Source: Thermoleophilia bacterium
GTDB taxonomy: Bacteria > Actinomycetota > Thermoleophilia > RBG-16-64-13
Assembly (NCBI GenBank): GCA_016929985.1
Contig: JAFGIH010000516.1
Location: 1-11,317, forward strand
Direction of reading: 5' to 3'
DNA: 11,317 nt
The notes under the pieces are model-generated. The model did not search any database, was not told the origin of the DNA, and was given only the letters and a program-made list of their open reading frames with translations. Of this stretch, positions 1 to 6,276 are shown piece after piece. How positions within the stretch are numbered: position 1 is the first letter of the stretch; every line of letters starts with the position of its first letter. A program made the translations under genes and the position numbers.

Positions 1-681
1 AACAAGGTGATCATGCGGCGCGACTTGGCGTACTTTATCGTGGCCTACGCCATCGCCGTTCTCTGCGGTATCTTCGACATCGGGTTCTTCCGCTACATCG
101 TCGCCGGGCTTCTGCTCGTCGGCTATGGCTTCTATGTTCGCCAGACCATGAAGAGCGAGGGCGATTTGGAGGGGGAGTGCCGCGCCCTTTACTTCCACCG
201 CACGGCCGAGTCTCCCCAGCTGGGCCGGGTGATTCTGCAGCTCATCGTAGCCCTGGCGTGCATCATCTTCGGAGCCGACCTCTTTGTGGAGCAATTGATC
301 AAGATAGCGGATTCCGCCGGCGTGCCCGCCCTTGTGATCTCGCTGCTCATCACGCCGGTGGCCACGGAGCTTCCCGAGAAGTTCAACAGCGTCATGTGGA
401 TGCGGCAGAAAAAGGATACCTTGGCGTTGGGCAACATCACTGGCGCGATGGTGTTCCAGAGCACCTTCCCGGTGGCCATCGGCATGGTCTTCACCGACTG
501 GCGTCTCTGGGGCGAGGGCGACTGGCATGCGGCCGTCGCGGCCGGCGTTGCCATTTTCTCGGGCCTGATCTTGTACGGCCGGCTTCGCTTCTTCGAGAAG
601 GGGTTTGGTGTGGGCTCGCTGCTGTTCGGAGGAGCGCTGTATGGCGCTTTCCTGGGAGTGACTCTCTGGTCGATCCTGTAG
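1..681 (+). CDS. Sodium/calcium exchanger-family (CaCA) cation antiporter, 3' part
   Basis: This is a membrane cation antiporter of the CaCA superfamily, which exchanges Na+ or H+ for Ca2+ or similar ions. About 226 codons are visible. The frame is open through the left edge and CaCA proteins are usually 300 residues or more, so the real start probably lies upstream; GTG at 7 and ATG at 13 are unlikely starts. About seven hydrophobic segments can be seen. The second alpha-repeat lies near visible residues 110-160: ATELPEK carries the acidic ion-binding residues, followed by a short basic loop and GNITGAMVFQ. The usual wording of this last stretch is GNxxGSNxFN, so its Ser and Asn positions are changed here, which points to a divergent subfamily. 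The protein ends with a final hydrophobic helix and TAG at 679-681. It converges on the regulator gene at 712. The family call is firm; the transported ion is unknown. Confidence 0.82.
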   Translation, partial: NKVIMRRDLAYFIVAYAIAVLCGIFDIGFFRYIVAGLLLVGYGFYVRQTMKSEGDLEGECRALYFHRTAESPQLGRVILQLIVALACIIFGADLFVEQLIKIADSAGVPALVISLLITPVATELPEKFNSVMWMRQKKDTLALGNITGAMVFQSTFPVAIGMVFTDWRLWGEGDWHAAVAAGVAIFSGLILYGRLRFFEKGFGVGSLLFGGALYGAFLGVTLWSIL

Positions 682-682
682 A

Positions 683-702
683 CGGCCAGGCGAACCTGGC
701 CG
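683..702. terminator. Hairpin between convergent genes, possible bidirectional terminator
   Basis: A perfect 8-bp GC-rich stem (683-690 with 695-702) closes a CGAA tetraloop in the 30-base gap between two convergent stop codons. The position fits a shared transcription end. No run of T follows on either strand, so it is not a classical intrinsic terminator. It may instead protect 3' ends or act with Rho. Confidence 0.5.
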
Positions 703-711
703 GTCAAGCGG

Positions 712-2277
712 CTAGGCGCCCACCATGCCGGGTTTGGGTACGCTCACGGTGGCCCCGACCGACTTGTTTCCCAGCAGCCACTGCTCCAGCGCCTCGGCGA
801 CACCGTCGCGCAGGTTCGACGACGTGATCATGTCGGCCGCCGCCTTCGCCGCGGGGGTGGCATTGCCCATAGCCACTCCGATGCCCGCCCACTGCAACAG
901 GGCGGCATCCTCGTCGTCGTTGCCGATAGCCATGGTCTGCTCGGCCGGTATCTGCATGCGTCGCGCAAGTTGCTGCGCCATCGCCACCTTTGAAGCCTCC
1001 ACGGAGACGACGTCGATCACCCCGGGCATCGGCTCATGGATGGTGGCCCGCGCCTCGAAAACCCGCCGTATGGTGACCCCCGCGGTCACGGCCGCCTCGT
1101 CCTCGAGGTCGCGAAGGTCCAAGAAGACCTTGTCGATAGGCTCACTCGAACGGAGCACGTCGTCCACCACGCCCACGCCGTGCGGGTCGGAGAGTTCGTA
1201 ATCCTGAATCGCGTCGCGCTCCAGGTTCCCCACGTGATCGGTGTACCATTCGTCGTCGCTCTCCAGGTTGGCCACGGCGCCCAGGTCGCGACCCAGAGCC
1301 ACGACTTCGGTCGCGAGTTCGGACGGCACCGGAGTGTGTGACAAGCCGGCTGCGGCCTGCACGTTCCACAGAAGGGCCCCGTGGCAGGCGATGAGCGGGG
1401 TCATCAGCCCGAGCTCCTGATGGAAGGGGCGCATCTCCCGGGGCGGGCGCGATGACACGAGGACCACCTCCACACCGCCCTCGCGGACGTTGCCGATGGT
1501 CCGCTTGGCCCTCTCGGATATATGCCGCGGGCCCGAGAGAAGTGTACCGCCGAGGTCTATGAAGACCAGGCGCACGACTCGGCCGGTGCCTACCAGTTGG
1601 GCGAGCCCTCGGGCCACATGATCGAGGTGGTGGCGCATCGCCTGGCGGGCCTTCTGCTCGTCGCCCGTCCTGATCGCCACCCGGATGGCGTTGTGCTGCT
1701 GCTGAAGCGCGATGGCGCCGCCCGGCTCTTTGTAGTAGGCGGCGAAGACGGCCTCCATGTGATCGTGGAGAAGGTCGACCGGTTCCCGGATGACCCGTTC
1801 GAACAAGGGATTGTGCGTGGCTTCGGCGATTGCCGCGTGGAACGCCACGTCTTCCTCGGGAGAGATCATGTCACCCGGCGCGGTGAGCAAGATAGAGAGC
1901 CGGTGCAGGTCTTCCAGCGTGGCTCGCCGGGCTGCCAATCCGGCCGCTTCGATCTCGACCGCGGTGCGGATCTCCATAAGCTCGTTGATGCGTTCCGCAC
2001 CCTTGCCGAGCAGTGGAGAGAGAGGAGTGGAGAAGTTCGGCGAGGGGAGCCCGGCTACCGTCGTACCCTGCGCGCCGCGTCCCGAGATGAGATACCCCTG
2101 GGTCTTGAGCTCGCGGAGGGCCTCCCGCACCGCGGGGCGGCCCACTCCCAGCCTGGCGGCCAGCTCTCGTTCGGCCGGTATCCGCTCACCTGTCTTGAAC
2201 TCCCCTGACACGATGAGCTGTCGCAGTTGCTCCGCGACTTGATCGGCTATCGTCTGAGGTGTGACCGGCTGCAACAT
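712..2277 (-). CDS. Fusion of FadR-family GntR regulator with a C-terminal Cof-like HAD domain
   Basis: This 521-aa protein is a predicted DNA-binding regulator joined to a HAD-superfamily hydrolase domain. Residues about 6-75 form the GntR winged helix (PAERELAARLGVGRPAVREAL is its recognition region). Residues about 98-222 form an FCD effector domain with a likely metal site: D143, H147, H195 and H217. From about residue 236 a HAD fold with a Cof-type (C2B) cap follows. Motif I reads DLGGT (D241, G243) where active phosphatases have DxD; motif II is S275 in VSSR; motif III is K430; motif IV reads GNDDED (452-457) where GDxxND is usual. The nucleophile remains, but the second Asp and the first motif IV Asp are lost, so the domain may bind a phosphorylated ligand rather than cleave it. 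The ATG at 2277 was chosen because the homology starts just after it and a FadR-type operator lies just upstream; a longer frame to 2385 would overlap tatC. No Shine-Dalgarno is visible. The target genes are unknown. Confidence 0.85.
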   Translation of the reverse strand: MLQPVTPQTIADQVAEQLRQLIVSGEFKTGERIPAERELAARLGVGRPAVREALRELKTQGYLISGRGAQGTTVAGLPSPNFSTPLSPLLGKGAERINELMEIRTAVEIEAAGLAARRATLEDLHRLSILLTAPGDMISPEEDVAFHAAIAEATHNPLFERVIREPVDLLHDHMEAVFAAYYKEPGGAIALQQQHNAIRVAIRTGDEQKARQAMRHHLDHVARGLAQLVGTGRVVRLVFIDLGGTLLSGPRHISERAKRTIGNVREGGVEVVLVSSRPPREMRPFHQELGLMTPLIACHGALLWNVQAAAGLSHTPVPSELATEVVALGRDLGAVANLESDDEWYTDHVGNLERDAIQDYELSDPHGVGVVDDVLRSSEPIDKVFLDLRDLEDEAAVTAGVTIRRVFEARATIHEPMPGVIDVVSVEASKVAMAQQLARRMQIPAEQTMAIGNDDEDAALLQWAGIGVAMGNATPAAKAAADMITSSNLRDGVAEALEQWLLGNKSVGATVSVPKPGMVGA

Positions 2278-2283
2278 AGGTAA

Positions 2284-2298
2284 GATGGTAACACCATC
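2284..2298. promoter_or_regulatory. FadR/FCD-type operator, probable autoregulatory site
   Basis: GATGGTAACACCATC is a perfect dyad with 6-bp arms and a 3-base centre. It contains TGGT-N3-ACCA, which matches the TNGT-N3-ACNA pattern bound by FadR-subfamily GntR regulators. It ends 7 bases before the ATG of the FadR-HAD fusion gene and overlaps that gene's likely -10 box. Autorepression by promoter occlusion is the natural inference. The dyad and the family pattern are seen; binding is not shown. Confidence 0.78.
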
Positions 2299-2314
2299 GG
2301 CTAGACTGCCGCAA
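2285..2314 (-). promoter_or_regulatory. Probable promoter of the FadR-HAD gene (leaderless type)
   Basis: On the minus strand TACCAT (2290-2285) matches TATAAT at 4 of 6 positions. TTGCGG (2314-2309) matches TTGACA at 3 of 6, with 18 bases between them. The expected transcription start falls at or one base before the ATG at 2277, which would explain why no Shine-Dalgarno is present. Both boxes are weak, so this rests mainly on spacing and on the operator lying over the -10. Confidence 0.45.
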
Positions 2315-2338
2315 GCATCCTCGGGGCCTCGCGGGCTC

Positions 2339-3154
2339 CTAGTCTGTGGCTCCTCCGGCACCCGCACCTCCGACCCCGGTCTCACCGTCGGCCGATTCGG
2401 CCAACGCAGCCGCGCGCTCCCGCTTGGCCCTCCGTTTGGCGACCAGCATCGCCAGCCAGATGCCGAACTCGTAGAGCACGATGAGCGGGATGAGCATGAG
2501 CATCATGCTCACAGGGTCCTGGCTGGGGGTGAAGACCATGGCGATGACGGCCTCGACCAGGATGGCGTACTTGCGCACCTTGCGCATGCGTTTGTAGTCG
2601 ACGATGCGCGCCCATGCCAGCAACAACATGACCAGGGGCAGCTCGAAGACTATCCCGAAGGCCAGCAGGAAGAGCGACACGAAGCTGATGTAGCTATCGG
2701 CCCGGAGGAGTTGATGGAACATGTCGGCGCCGTATCCGACCATGAACTTGAGGCCCACCGGCAGGACGATGAAGTAGCCGAAGGCCACTCCACCAAGGAA
2801 GAGAATGCTGGTCCCCAGTGTGTACGGGATGACGCTGCGCCTCTCGTTCTCGTAGAGGCCCGGCAGTATGAAGGCCCAGAACTGGTAGAGGATGAAGGGG
2901 AGCGAGACGATCAGCCCGGCGTAGATGGACACCTTGAGCACCGACATGAAGCCCTCGGTGACCCCCAGGGTGCTCAGCTCGGTGATGTCCGTGCTTGAGG
3001 TGAGCGGGTGCATCAGCACCGCGAACACGTACTTCTTCTCGACGAAAGCCGCGATCATGCAGATCACAACGACGATCGCGACGTAGGTGATGCGTTTGCG
3101 TAGCTCACCCAGATGCCCCATGATGGGCATCGTCTTGGTAGGATCCCTGCTCAC
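2339..3154 (-). CDS. tatC: Sec-independent (twin-arginine) protein translocase subunit TatC
   Basis: TatC is the multi-spanning receptor of the Tat pathway. It recognises twin-arginine signal peptides and helps export folded, often cofactor-containing proteins. The 271-aa product shows the family landmarks in order: HLGELRKR at the cytoplasmic N-terminus (residues 14-21), YQFWAFILPGLY near residue 90, the FGIVFELP helix with the conserved Glu at 171, and RKYAILV followed by FTPSQDP and LYEFG near 195-231. Six hydrophobic segments are visible. The C-terminus is a basic stretch and a Gly/Ala-rich tail. The GTG at 3154 is preferred because a TATACT box sits exactly 6 bases before it and no Shine-Dalgarno is seen; the ATG at 3130 is an alternative that still keeps HLGELRKR. 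No tatA or tatB is in the window. It is co-directional with the regulator gene, 61 bases upstream of that gene's ATG, and divergent from nuo. Confidence 0.95.
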   Translation of the reverse strand: MSRDPTKTMPIMGHLGELRKRITYVAIVVVICMIAAFVEKKYVFAVLMHPLTSSTDITELSTLGVTEGFMSVLKVSIYAGLIVSLPFILYQFWAFILPGLYENERRSVIPYTLGTSILFLGGVAFGYFIVLPVGLKFMVGYGADMFHQLLRADSYISFVSLFLLAFGIVFELPLVMLLLAWARIVDYKRMRKVRKYAILVEAVIAMVFTPSQDPVSMMLMLIPLIVLYEFGIWLAMLVAKRRAKRERAAALAESADGETGVGGAGAGGATD

Positions 3155-3160
3155 GGGCAG

Positions 3161-3188
3161 AGTATAGCTTAGGCTTGGGCCCGTTCAG
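3161..3188 (-). promoter_or_regulatory. tatC promoter, leaderless type
   Basis: On the minus strand TATACT (3166-3161) matches the -10 consensus at 5 of 6 positions and is followed by 6 bases and then the GTG at 3154. That would put the first transcribed base on the start codon. A weak -35, CTGAAC (3188-3183), lies 16 bases upstream of the -10 and matches TTGACA at 3 of 6 positions. Confidence 0.55.
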
Positions 3189-3302
3189 GGGCCCTCCTGC
3201 CAAGACGGATCCGTTGTGCGGCAGGTCAGATTCTGATACCGTCAGCTGTATCCCGCGGCGGTTCTCAAGGCGGCCCGGTCAAGGATAGAGCACTTCCTCG
3301 TT

Positions 3303-3306
3303 GAGG
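3303..3306 (+). promoter_or_regulatory. Ribosome binding site of nuoA
   Basis: GAGG lies 7 bases before the GTG at 3314 and fixes that codon as the nuoA start. It contrasts with the two minus-strand genes next door, which have no such site. Confidence 0.6.
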
Positions 3307-3313
3307 TATTGTT

Positions 3314-3682
3314 GTGGTTAGTCCGGCCATCGACGTGGTCATCCAGTTTGCTCTGATGTTCGCCATCGGCGCCGTGATGGCGGTCGCTTTCATAGCGATC
3401 TCTCACCTGCTGTCTCCCAAGAGCTCGAACCCTAACAAAGGCGAGCCCTACGAGTGCGGCGTTGTCCCCAAAAACGACGCCCGCATGCCGTTCAACGTCC
3501 ACTACTATCTGGTCGCCGTGCTTTTCGTGCTGTTCGACCTGGAGGCTGTGTTCATCTATCCCTGGGCCATCACGCTCCGCGACCTGGGGACCCCGGCGCT
3601 CGTGGAGATGTTCGTGTTCATAGCCATCCTTTTGGTGGGCTACTTCTATGCGTGGAAGAAGGGCGTGTTCGAGTGGGAGTGA
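3314..3682 (+). CDS. nuoA: NADH-quinone oxidoreductase (complex I) subunit A
   Basis: NuoA is a small subunit with three transmembrane helices in the membrane arm of complex I, next to the quinone cavity. The 122-aa product has the normal length. It shows the conserved loop [10 protein letters not shown] (E47, C48) and the second-helix motif [15 protein letters not shown] with the acidic pair D75 and E77. The start is GTG, supported by GAGG 7 bases upstream. It is the first gene of the nuo operon, and its TGA overlaps the GTG of nuoB by 4 bases (GTGA), a sign of translational coupling. Confidence 0.96.
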   Translation: MVSPAIDVVIQFALMFAIGAVMAVAFIAISHLLSPKSSNPNKGEPYECGVVPKNDARMPFNVHYYLVAVLFVLFDLEAVFIYPWAITLRDLGTPALVEMFVFIAILLVGYFYAWKKGVFEWE

Positions 3683-4338
3683 CCGACTCGACCTCCCGCA
3701 ACCCCGGCGATTCCGAAGTCCGCGCAGCTCTGGAACGGGCCGCTAGCGGCCACGCCGCTCTGGGGCGGAGTGGTCTGTACGGCGGCGAGTCTTCCGATGA
3801 CCTCATGGGCGGGGCGGTGCGGCTGCCCGGCGGTATCGCACTACCCACTCAGATCGAGCGCGTGCTGGGGTTCGGACGCAGCTTCTCGTTCTGGCCGCTG
3901 CTCTTCGGCCTTGCCTGTTGCGCCATCGAGATGATGGCTCTGGGTGGGTCGCGCTACGATATGGCTCGCTTCGGCATGGAGGCCATGCGGGCGTCGCCGC
4001 GCCAGGCCGACGGCATGATCGTGGCGGGCTGGTGCACCACCAAGATGGCGCCGCGTGTGGTGCGGTTGTACGAGCAGATCCCCGATCCCAAGTGGGTCCT
4101 GGCCATGGGGTCGTGCGCCATATCGGGCAACGTCTGGGACACCTACAGCGTGGTGCAGGGCATCGACAGCCTCATTCCCGTGGATGTGTACGTGCCCGGC
4201 TGTCCCCCACGGCCTGAAGCGCTGTGGCAGGGACTGGAGTTGATCCGGGAGCGCGTCAAGCAGAGTAAGCACGCGTACGATGGACTACGCCGCATCCCCG
4301 CCCGCGATGTCATCGCCGAGGGCGAGTCGAGGCCGTGA
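3679..4338 (+). CDS. nuoB: Complex I subunit B, [4Fe-4S] cluster N2 protein
   Basis: NuoB carries cluster N2, which passes electrons to quinone at the interface with NuoD. The 219-aa product has all four expected cluster ligands: the tandem C80-C81 in LACCAIEM, C146 in MGSCAIS and C175 in [26 protein letters not shown] is also typical. Two things are unusual. About 55 residues, rich in Gly, Ala and charge and without recognisable homology, precede the conserved core, where many NuoB proteins have only a short leader. In addition, the stretch near residue 117 reads GWCTTKMAP, with an extra Cys119 where Leu or Val is common. The GTG at 3679 overlaps the nuoA stop by 4 bases; GTG at 3673 is possible. 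A later start is unlikely, because no good start lies close to the core. Confidence 0.95.
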   Translation: MTDSTSRNPGDSEVRAALERAASGHAALGRSGLYGGESSDDLMGGAVRLPGGIALPTQIERVLGFGRSFSFWPLLFGLACCAIEMMALGGSRYDMARFGMEAMRASPRQADGMIVAGWCTTKMAPRVVRLYEQIPDPKWVLAMGSCAISGNVWDTYSVVQGIDSLIPVDVYVPGCPPRPEALWQGLELIRERVKQSKHAYDGLRRIPARDVIAEGESRP

Positions 4339-4874
4339 GCGCCGGCCACGCCAAACAGACAGACGCCACGCTCTCGGGCACGCTGGCCGGGGCGGCGGTC
4401 CGGCTGCAGAAGCGGTTCGGTGCGCGACTCCTCGAGCGCACCGGAACGGGCGACGAGGTGACCTACATCATCGCTCCCGAAGACTGGATGAGGGTGCTCA
4501 GCTTCTGCAAGAGCGCTCCGCAGCTCGCCTTCGACCAGCTCGACTGCCTGCTCGGCGACCACCTACCGGAGCGGGCTGCCGCTCCCTTCCAGGTGGTGGT
4601 ACACCTGCTATCGCACACTCACGGTCACCGGCTACGCGTGAAGACCGCTCTGGCCAAGGGGCGGGCGCTACCCACGGTGAGCGGCCTGTGGCCGTCGGCC
4701 GGGTTCGATGAGCGCGAGGCTTGGGAGATGTACGGCATCGTGTTCGAGGGGCATCCCGACCTACGCCGTCTGCTCACCACCGAGGACTTCGAAGGCTTCC
4801 CCATGCGCAAGGACTTCCCGTTGCAGGGCACCATCGGCGGGCGTGTCCGCACCGACCTGAGGGGCAAGTTCTAG
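4335..4874 (+). CDS. nuoC: Complex I subunit C (30-kDa type)
   Basis: NuoC is a peripheral-arm subunit that clamps NuoD and NuoB together. It carries no cofactor. The 179-aa product shows the family signature near its C-terminus: [20 protein letters not shown] followed by a short stretch and GFPMRKDFP. It is separate from NuoD, not fused as in E. coli. The GTG at 4335 overlaps the nuoB stop by 4 bases (GTGA), and GAGG lies just 2 bases before it, so coupled re-initiation is likely. The stop TAG directly abuts the ATG of nuoD. Confidence 0.95.
   Translation: MSAGHAKQTDATLSGTLAGAAVRLQKRFGARLLERTGTGDEVTYIIAPEDWMRVLSFCKSAPQLAFDQLDCLLGDHLPERAAAPFQVVVHLLSHTHGHRLRVKTALAKGRALPTVSGLWPSAGFDEREAWEMYGIVFEGHPDLRRLLTTEDFEGFPMRKDFPLQGTIGGRVRTDLRGKF
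4859..4864 (+). promoter_or_regulatory. Ribosome binding site of nuoD
   Basis: GAGGGG inside the last codons of nuoC lies 10 bases before the ATG at 4875 and supports that start. Confidence 0.55.
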
Positions 4875-6113
4875 ATGGCCGACACGCGGCCCACCCTGGA
4901 GGAGCTCAAGGCTCGTAAAGCGGCCGGACGGCAGCACCTGGGGCGCGGCGGCGATCTCATGACTCTCAGCATGGGCCCGCAGCACCCCTCGACGCACGGG
5001 GTTTTCCGCGCCGAACTCGACCTCGACGGCGAGATCATCGTGGCCACGCGGCCCGAGATCGGCAATCTGCACCGGGGGCTGGAGAAGCTCTGCGAGCATC
5101 GCACTTATCACCAGATAATCCCCCTCACCGACCGCTTGGACTATATCAGCGGCTTCGCCATGAACCACGGGTTCTGCGAGGCGGCCGAGAAGCTCATGGG
5201 GGTGGAGGTCCCCGCGCGGGGCCGGTACATCCGCACCATCGCGCACGAGTTGTGCCGCTTGGCCAACCATATCCTCTGGCTGGGCGTGCACATCATGGAC
5301 CTGGGCACGCAGACCTTCTTCACCATCTGCTTCCGCGAGCGTGAGTACGTGCTCGACCTGTTCGAGATGCTCACGGGGGCGCGCATGACCCACTCGTTCG
5401 CGCGCATCGGCGGGGTGGCCAAAGACCTGCCCGATGGGTTCGACCACCGCTGTCGCAAGGTCATCGACTTCCTGCCCAAGCGCATCGTCGAGTACGAGCG
5501 CATCATCAAGTACAACCGCATCTACCTGAAGCGGGCCAAGAACGTGGGCATCTTCACCGCCGACGACTGCTACGCTTGGCGGGTGACCGGTCCGCCACTG
5601 CGGGCGGCCGGTGTGGCGCGCGACCTGCGCAAAGACGAGCCCTACGCCGCCTACGCGGAGGTCGACTTCGAGGTGGCGGTGGAGTACAACGCCGACGTCT
5701 ACGACCGCTTCCTGGTGCGCATGAAAGAGATGCGCGAGTCGTGCAAGATCATCCGGCAGTGCTTGGACAGCATCCCCGACGGGCCCTTCCTGGCCCCCGA
5801 CGCCGGCCATGCCCTAGCCGTGAAGAAGAACGTGCTCCGCGATTCCGCGGCCATGATCCAGAACTTCTACCAGGTGTTCGAGGGACCACAAGTGCCCAAA
5901 GGCGAGGTCTACCGAGCGATCGAGGTGCCCAAGGGCGAGATGGGCGTGTACATCAGGTCGGAGGGCGGCGCGAAGCCCGCCCGCGTCCGCTTCACCACCC
6001 CCAGTTTCTACCACGCCCAGGCCGTACCGGCCCTGGTGGAGGGTGAGATGGTGTCGGACATGGTGGCTATCTTCGCCAGCGTCGACGTGGTGCTGGGAGA
6101 CTGCGACCGTTGA
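4875..6113 (+). CDS. nuoD: Complex I subunit D (49-kDa type), quinone-site subunit
   Basis: NuoD forms the quinone-reduction site with NuoB and is related to the large subunit of NiFe hydrogenases, without the metal site. The 412-aa product is full length and ends in the family's usual LGDCDR. Near the start MGPQHPSTHG is intact, and H41 matches quinone-site His38 of Thermus Nqo4. Y90 in DRLDY matches Nqo4 Tyr87. LHRGLEKLCEHR (65-76) fits the family signature, with Asn replacing the usual Tyr just before it. FREREYVLDLFE and ARIGGVAKDLP follow. None of the four Cys ligands of NiFe hydrogenases are present, as expected for complex I. There is no gap to nuoC. After it the dense packing breaks: 163 non-coding bases precede nuoH. 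Confidence 0.97.
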   Translation: MADTRPTLEELKARKAAGRQHLGRGGDLMTLSMGPQHPSTHGVFRAELDLDGEIIVATRPEIGNLHRGLEKLCEHRTYHQIIPLTDRLDYISGFAMNHGFCEAAEKLMGVEVPARGRYIRTIAHELCRLANHILWLGVHIMDLGTQTFFTICFREREYVLDLFEMLTGARMTHSFARIGGVAKDLPDGFDHRCRKVIDFLPKRIVEYERIIKYNRIYLKRAKNVGIFTADDCYAWRVTGPPLRAAGVARDLRKDEPYAAYAEVDFEVAVEYNADVYDRFLVRMKEMRESCKIIRQCLDSIPDGPFLAPDAGHALAVKKNVLRDSAAMIQNFYQVFEGPQVPKGEVYRAIEVPKGEMGVYIRSEGGAKPARVRFTTPSFYHAQAVPALVEGEMVSDMVAIFASVDVVLGDCDR

Positions 6114-6186
6114 GCGCCTGCCGAAAAACCAAGCCGCGGCCCCCAGGCAGCGCTGGGCGGCGCCATAGCTCGTCCTCAGTCGCGCA

Positions 6187-6201
6187 AATAGCTCTGCTAT
6201 T
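6187..6201. repeat. Short hairpin within the nuoD/nuoH interval
   Basis: AATAGC and GCTATT pair perfectly around a TCT loop. This AT-richer stem stands out in the GC-rich operon and forms the centre of the repeat-like element. Confidence 0.5.
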
Positions 6202-6236
6202 CACACTCCCTGCGTCCTTCTCTTGCGCATACCCAT

Positions 6237-6251
6237 CGCACCCTGGGTGCG
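6237..6251. repeat. Near-perfect palindrome upstream of nuoH
   Basis: CGCACCC and GGGTGCG form 7-bp arms around a single T. The dyad ends 25 bases before the nuoH ATG. With a one-base centre it cannot form a full RNA hairpin, so it is more likely a DNA-level site or part of the repeat-like element. Confidence 0.4.
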
Positions 6252-6276
6252 GGGCTTCGTTCTCCGGCAGGCTGCG

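Larger units (their letters stand above)
3155..3313. promoter_or_regulatory. Divergent tatC/nuoA control region with several dyads
   Basis: This 159-base intergenic region must hold the tatC promoter and probably that of the nuo operon. It contains GGGCCC-N6-GGGCCC (3177-3194) over the tatC -35 area, the palindrome ACGGATCCGT (3205-3214) and the dyad TCAGA-T-TCTGA (3226-3236). I found no convincing -35/-10 pair for nuoA and no TGGT-N3-ACCA site. The dyads are real, but any regulatory role is inference. Confidence 0.4.
6114..6276. other. 163-base non-coding, dyad-rich interval in place of nuoEFG
   Basis: This is the only sizeable gap in the operon and sits where nuoE, nuoF and nuoG usually lie. 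I see no start-linked gene in it. It holds a run of short palindromes and dyads: CAGCGCTG near 6149, AATAGC-TCT-GCTATT (6187-6201) and CGCACCC-T-GGGTGCG (6237-6251). The segment CGTCCT-N5-GCGCA (6171-6186) recurs as CGTCCT-N6-GCGCA (6213-6229). The composition differs from the flanking coding DNA. It may be a dispersed palindromic repeat, an RNA-processing site or the trace of an old deletion. It has no T-tract after any stem, so a terminator is unlikely. Confidence 0.55.

Noticed and set aside
2278..2385. A 36-residue N-terminal extension of the FadR-HAD protein, starting at 2385
   Set aside because: It would overlap the end of tatC, has no family homology, and would translate through the operator and -10 box. 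The ATG at 2277 starts right before the winged helix.
4761..5810. A 349-aa open frame on the minus strand across nuoC and nuoD
   Set aside because: It is antisense to clearly conserved genes, is rich in residues typical of GC-rich shadow frames, and shows no recognisable domain.
6223..6276. An upstream TTG start for nuoH
   Set aside because: It adds 18 residues read from the dyad-rich interval, with no Shine-Dalgarno. NuoH has its normal length from the ATG at 6277.
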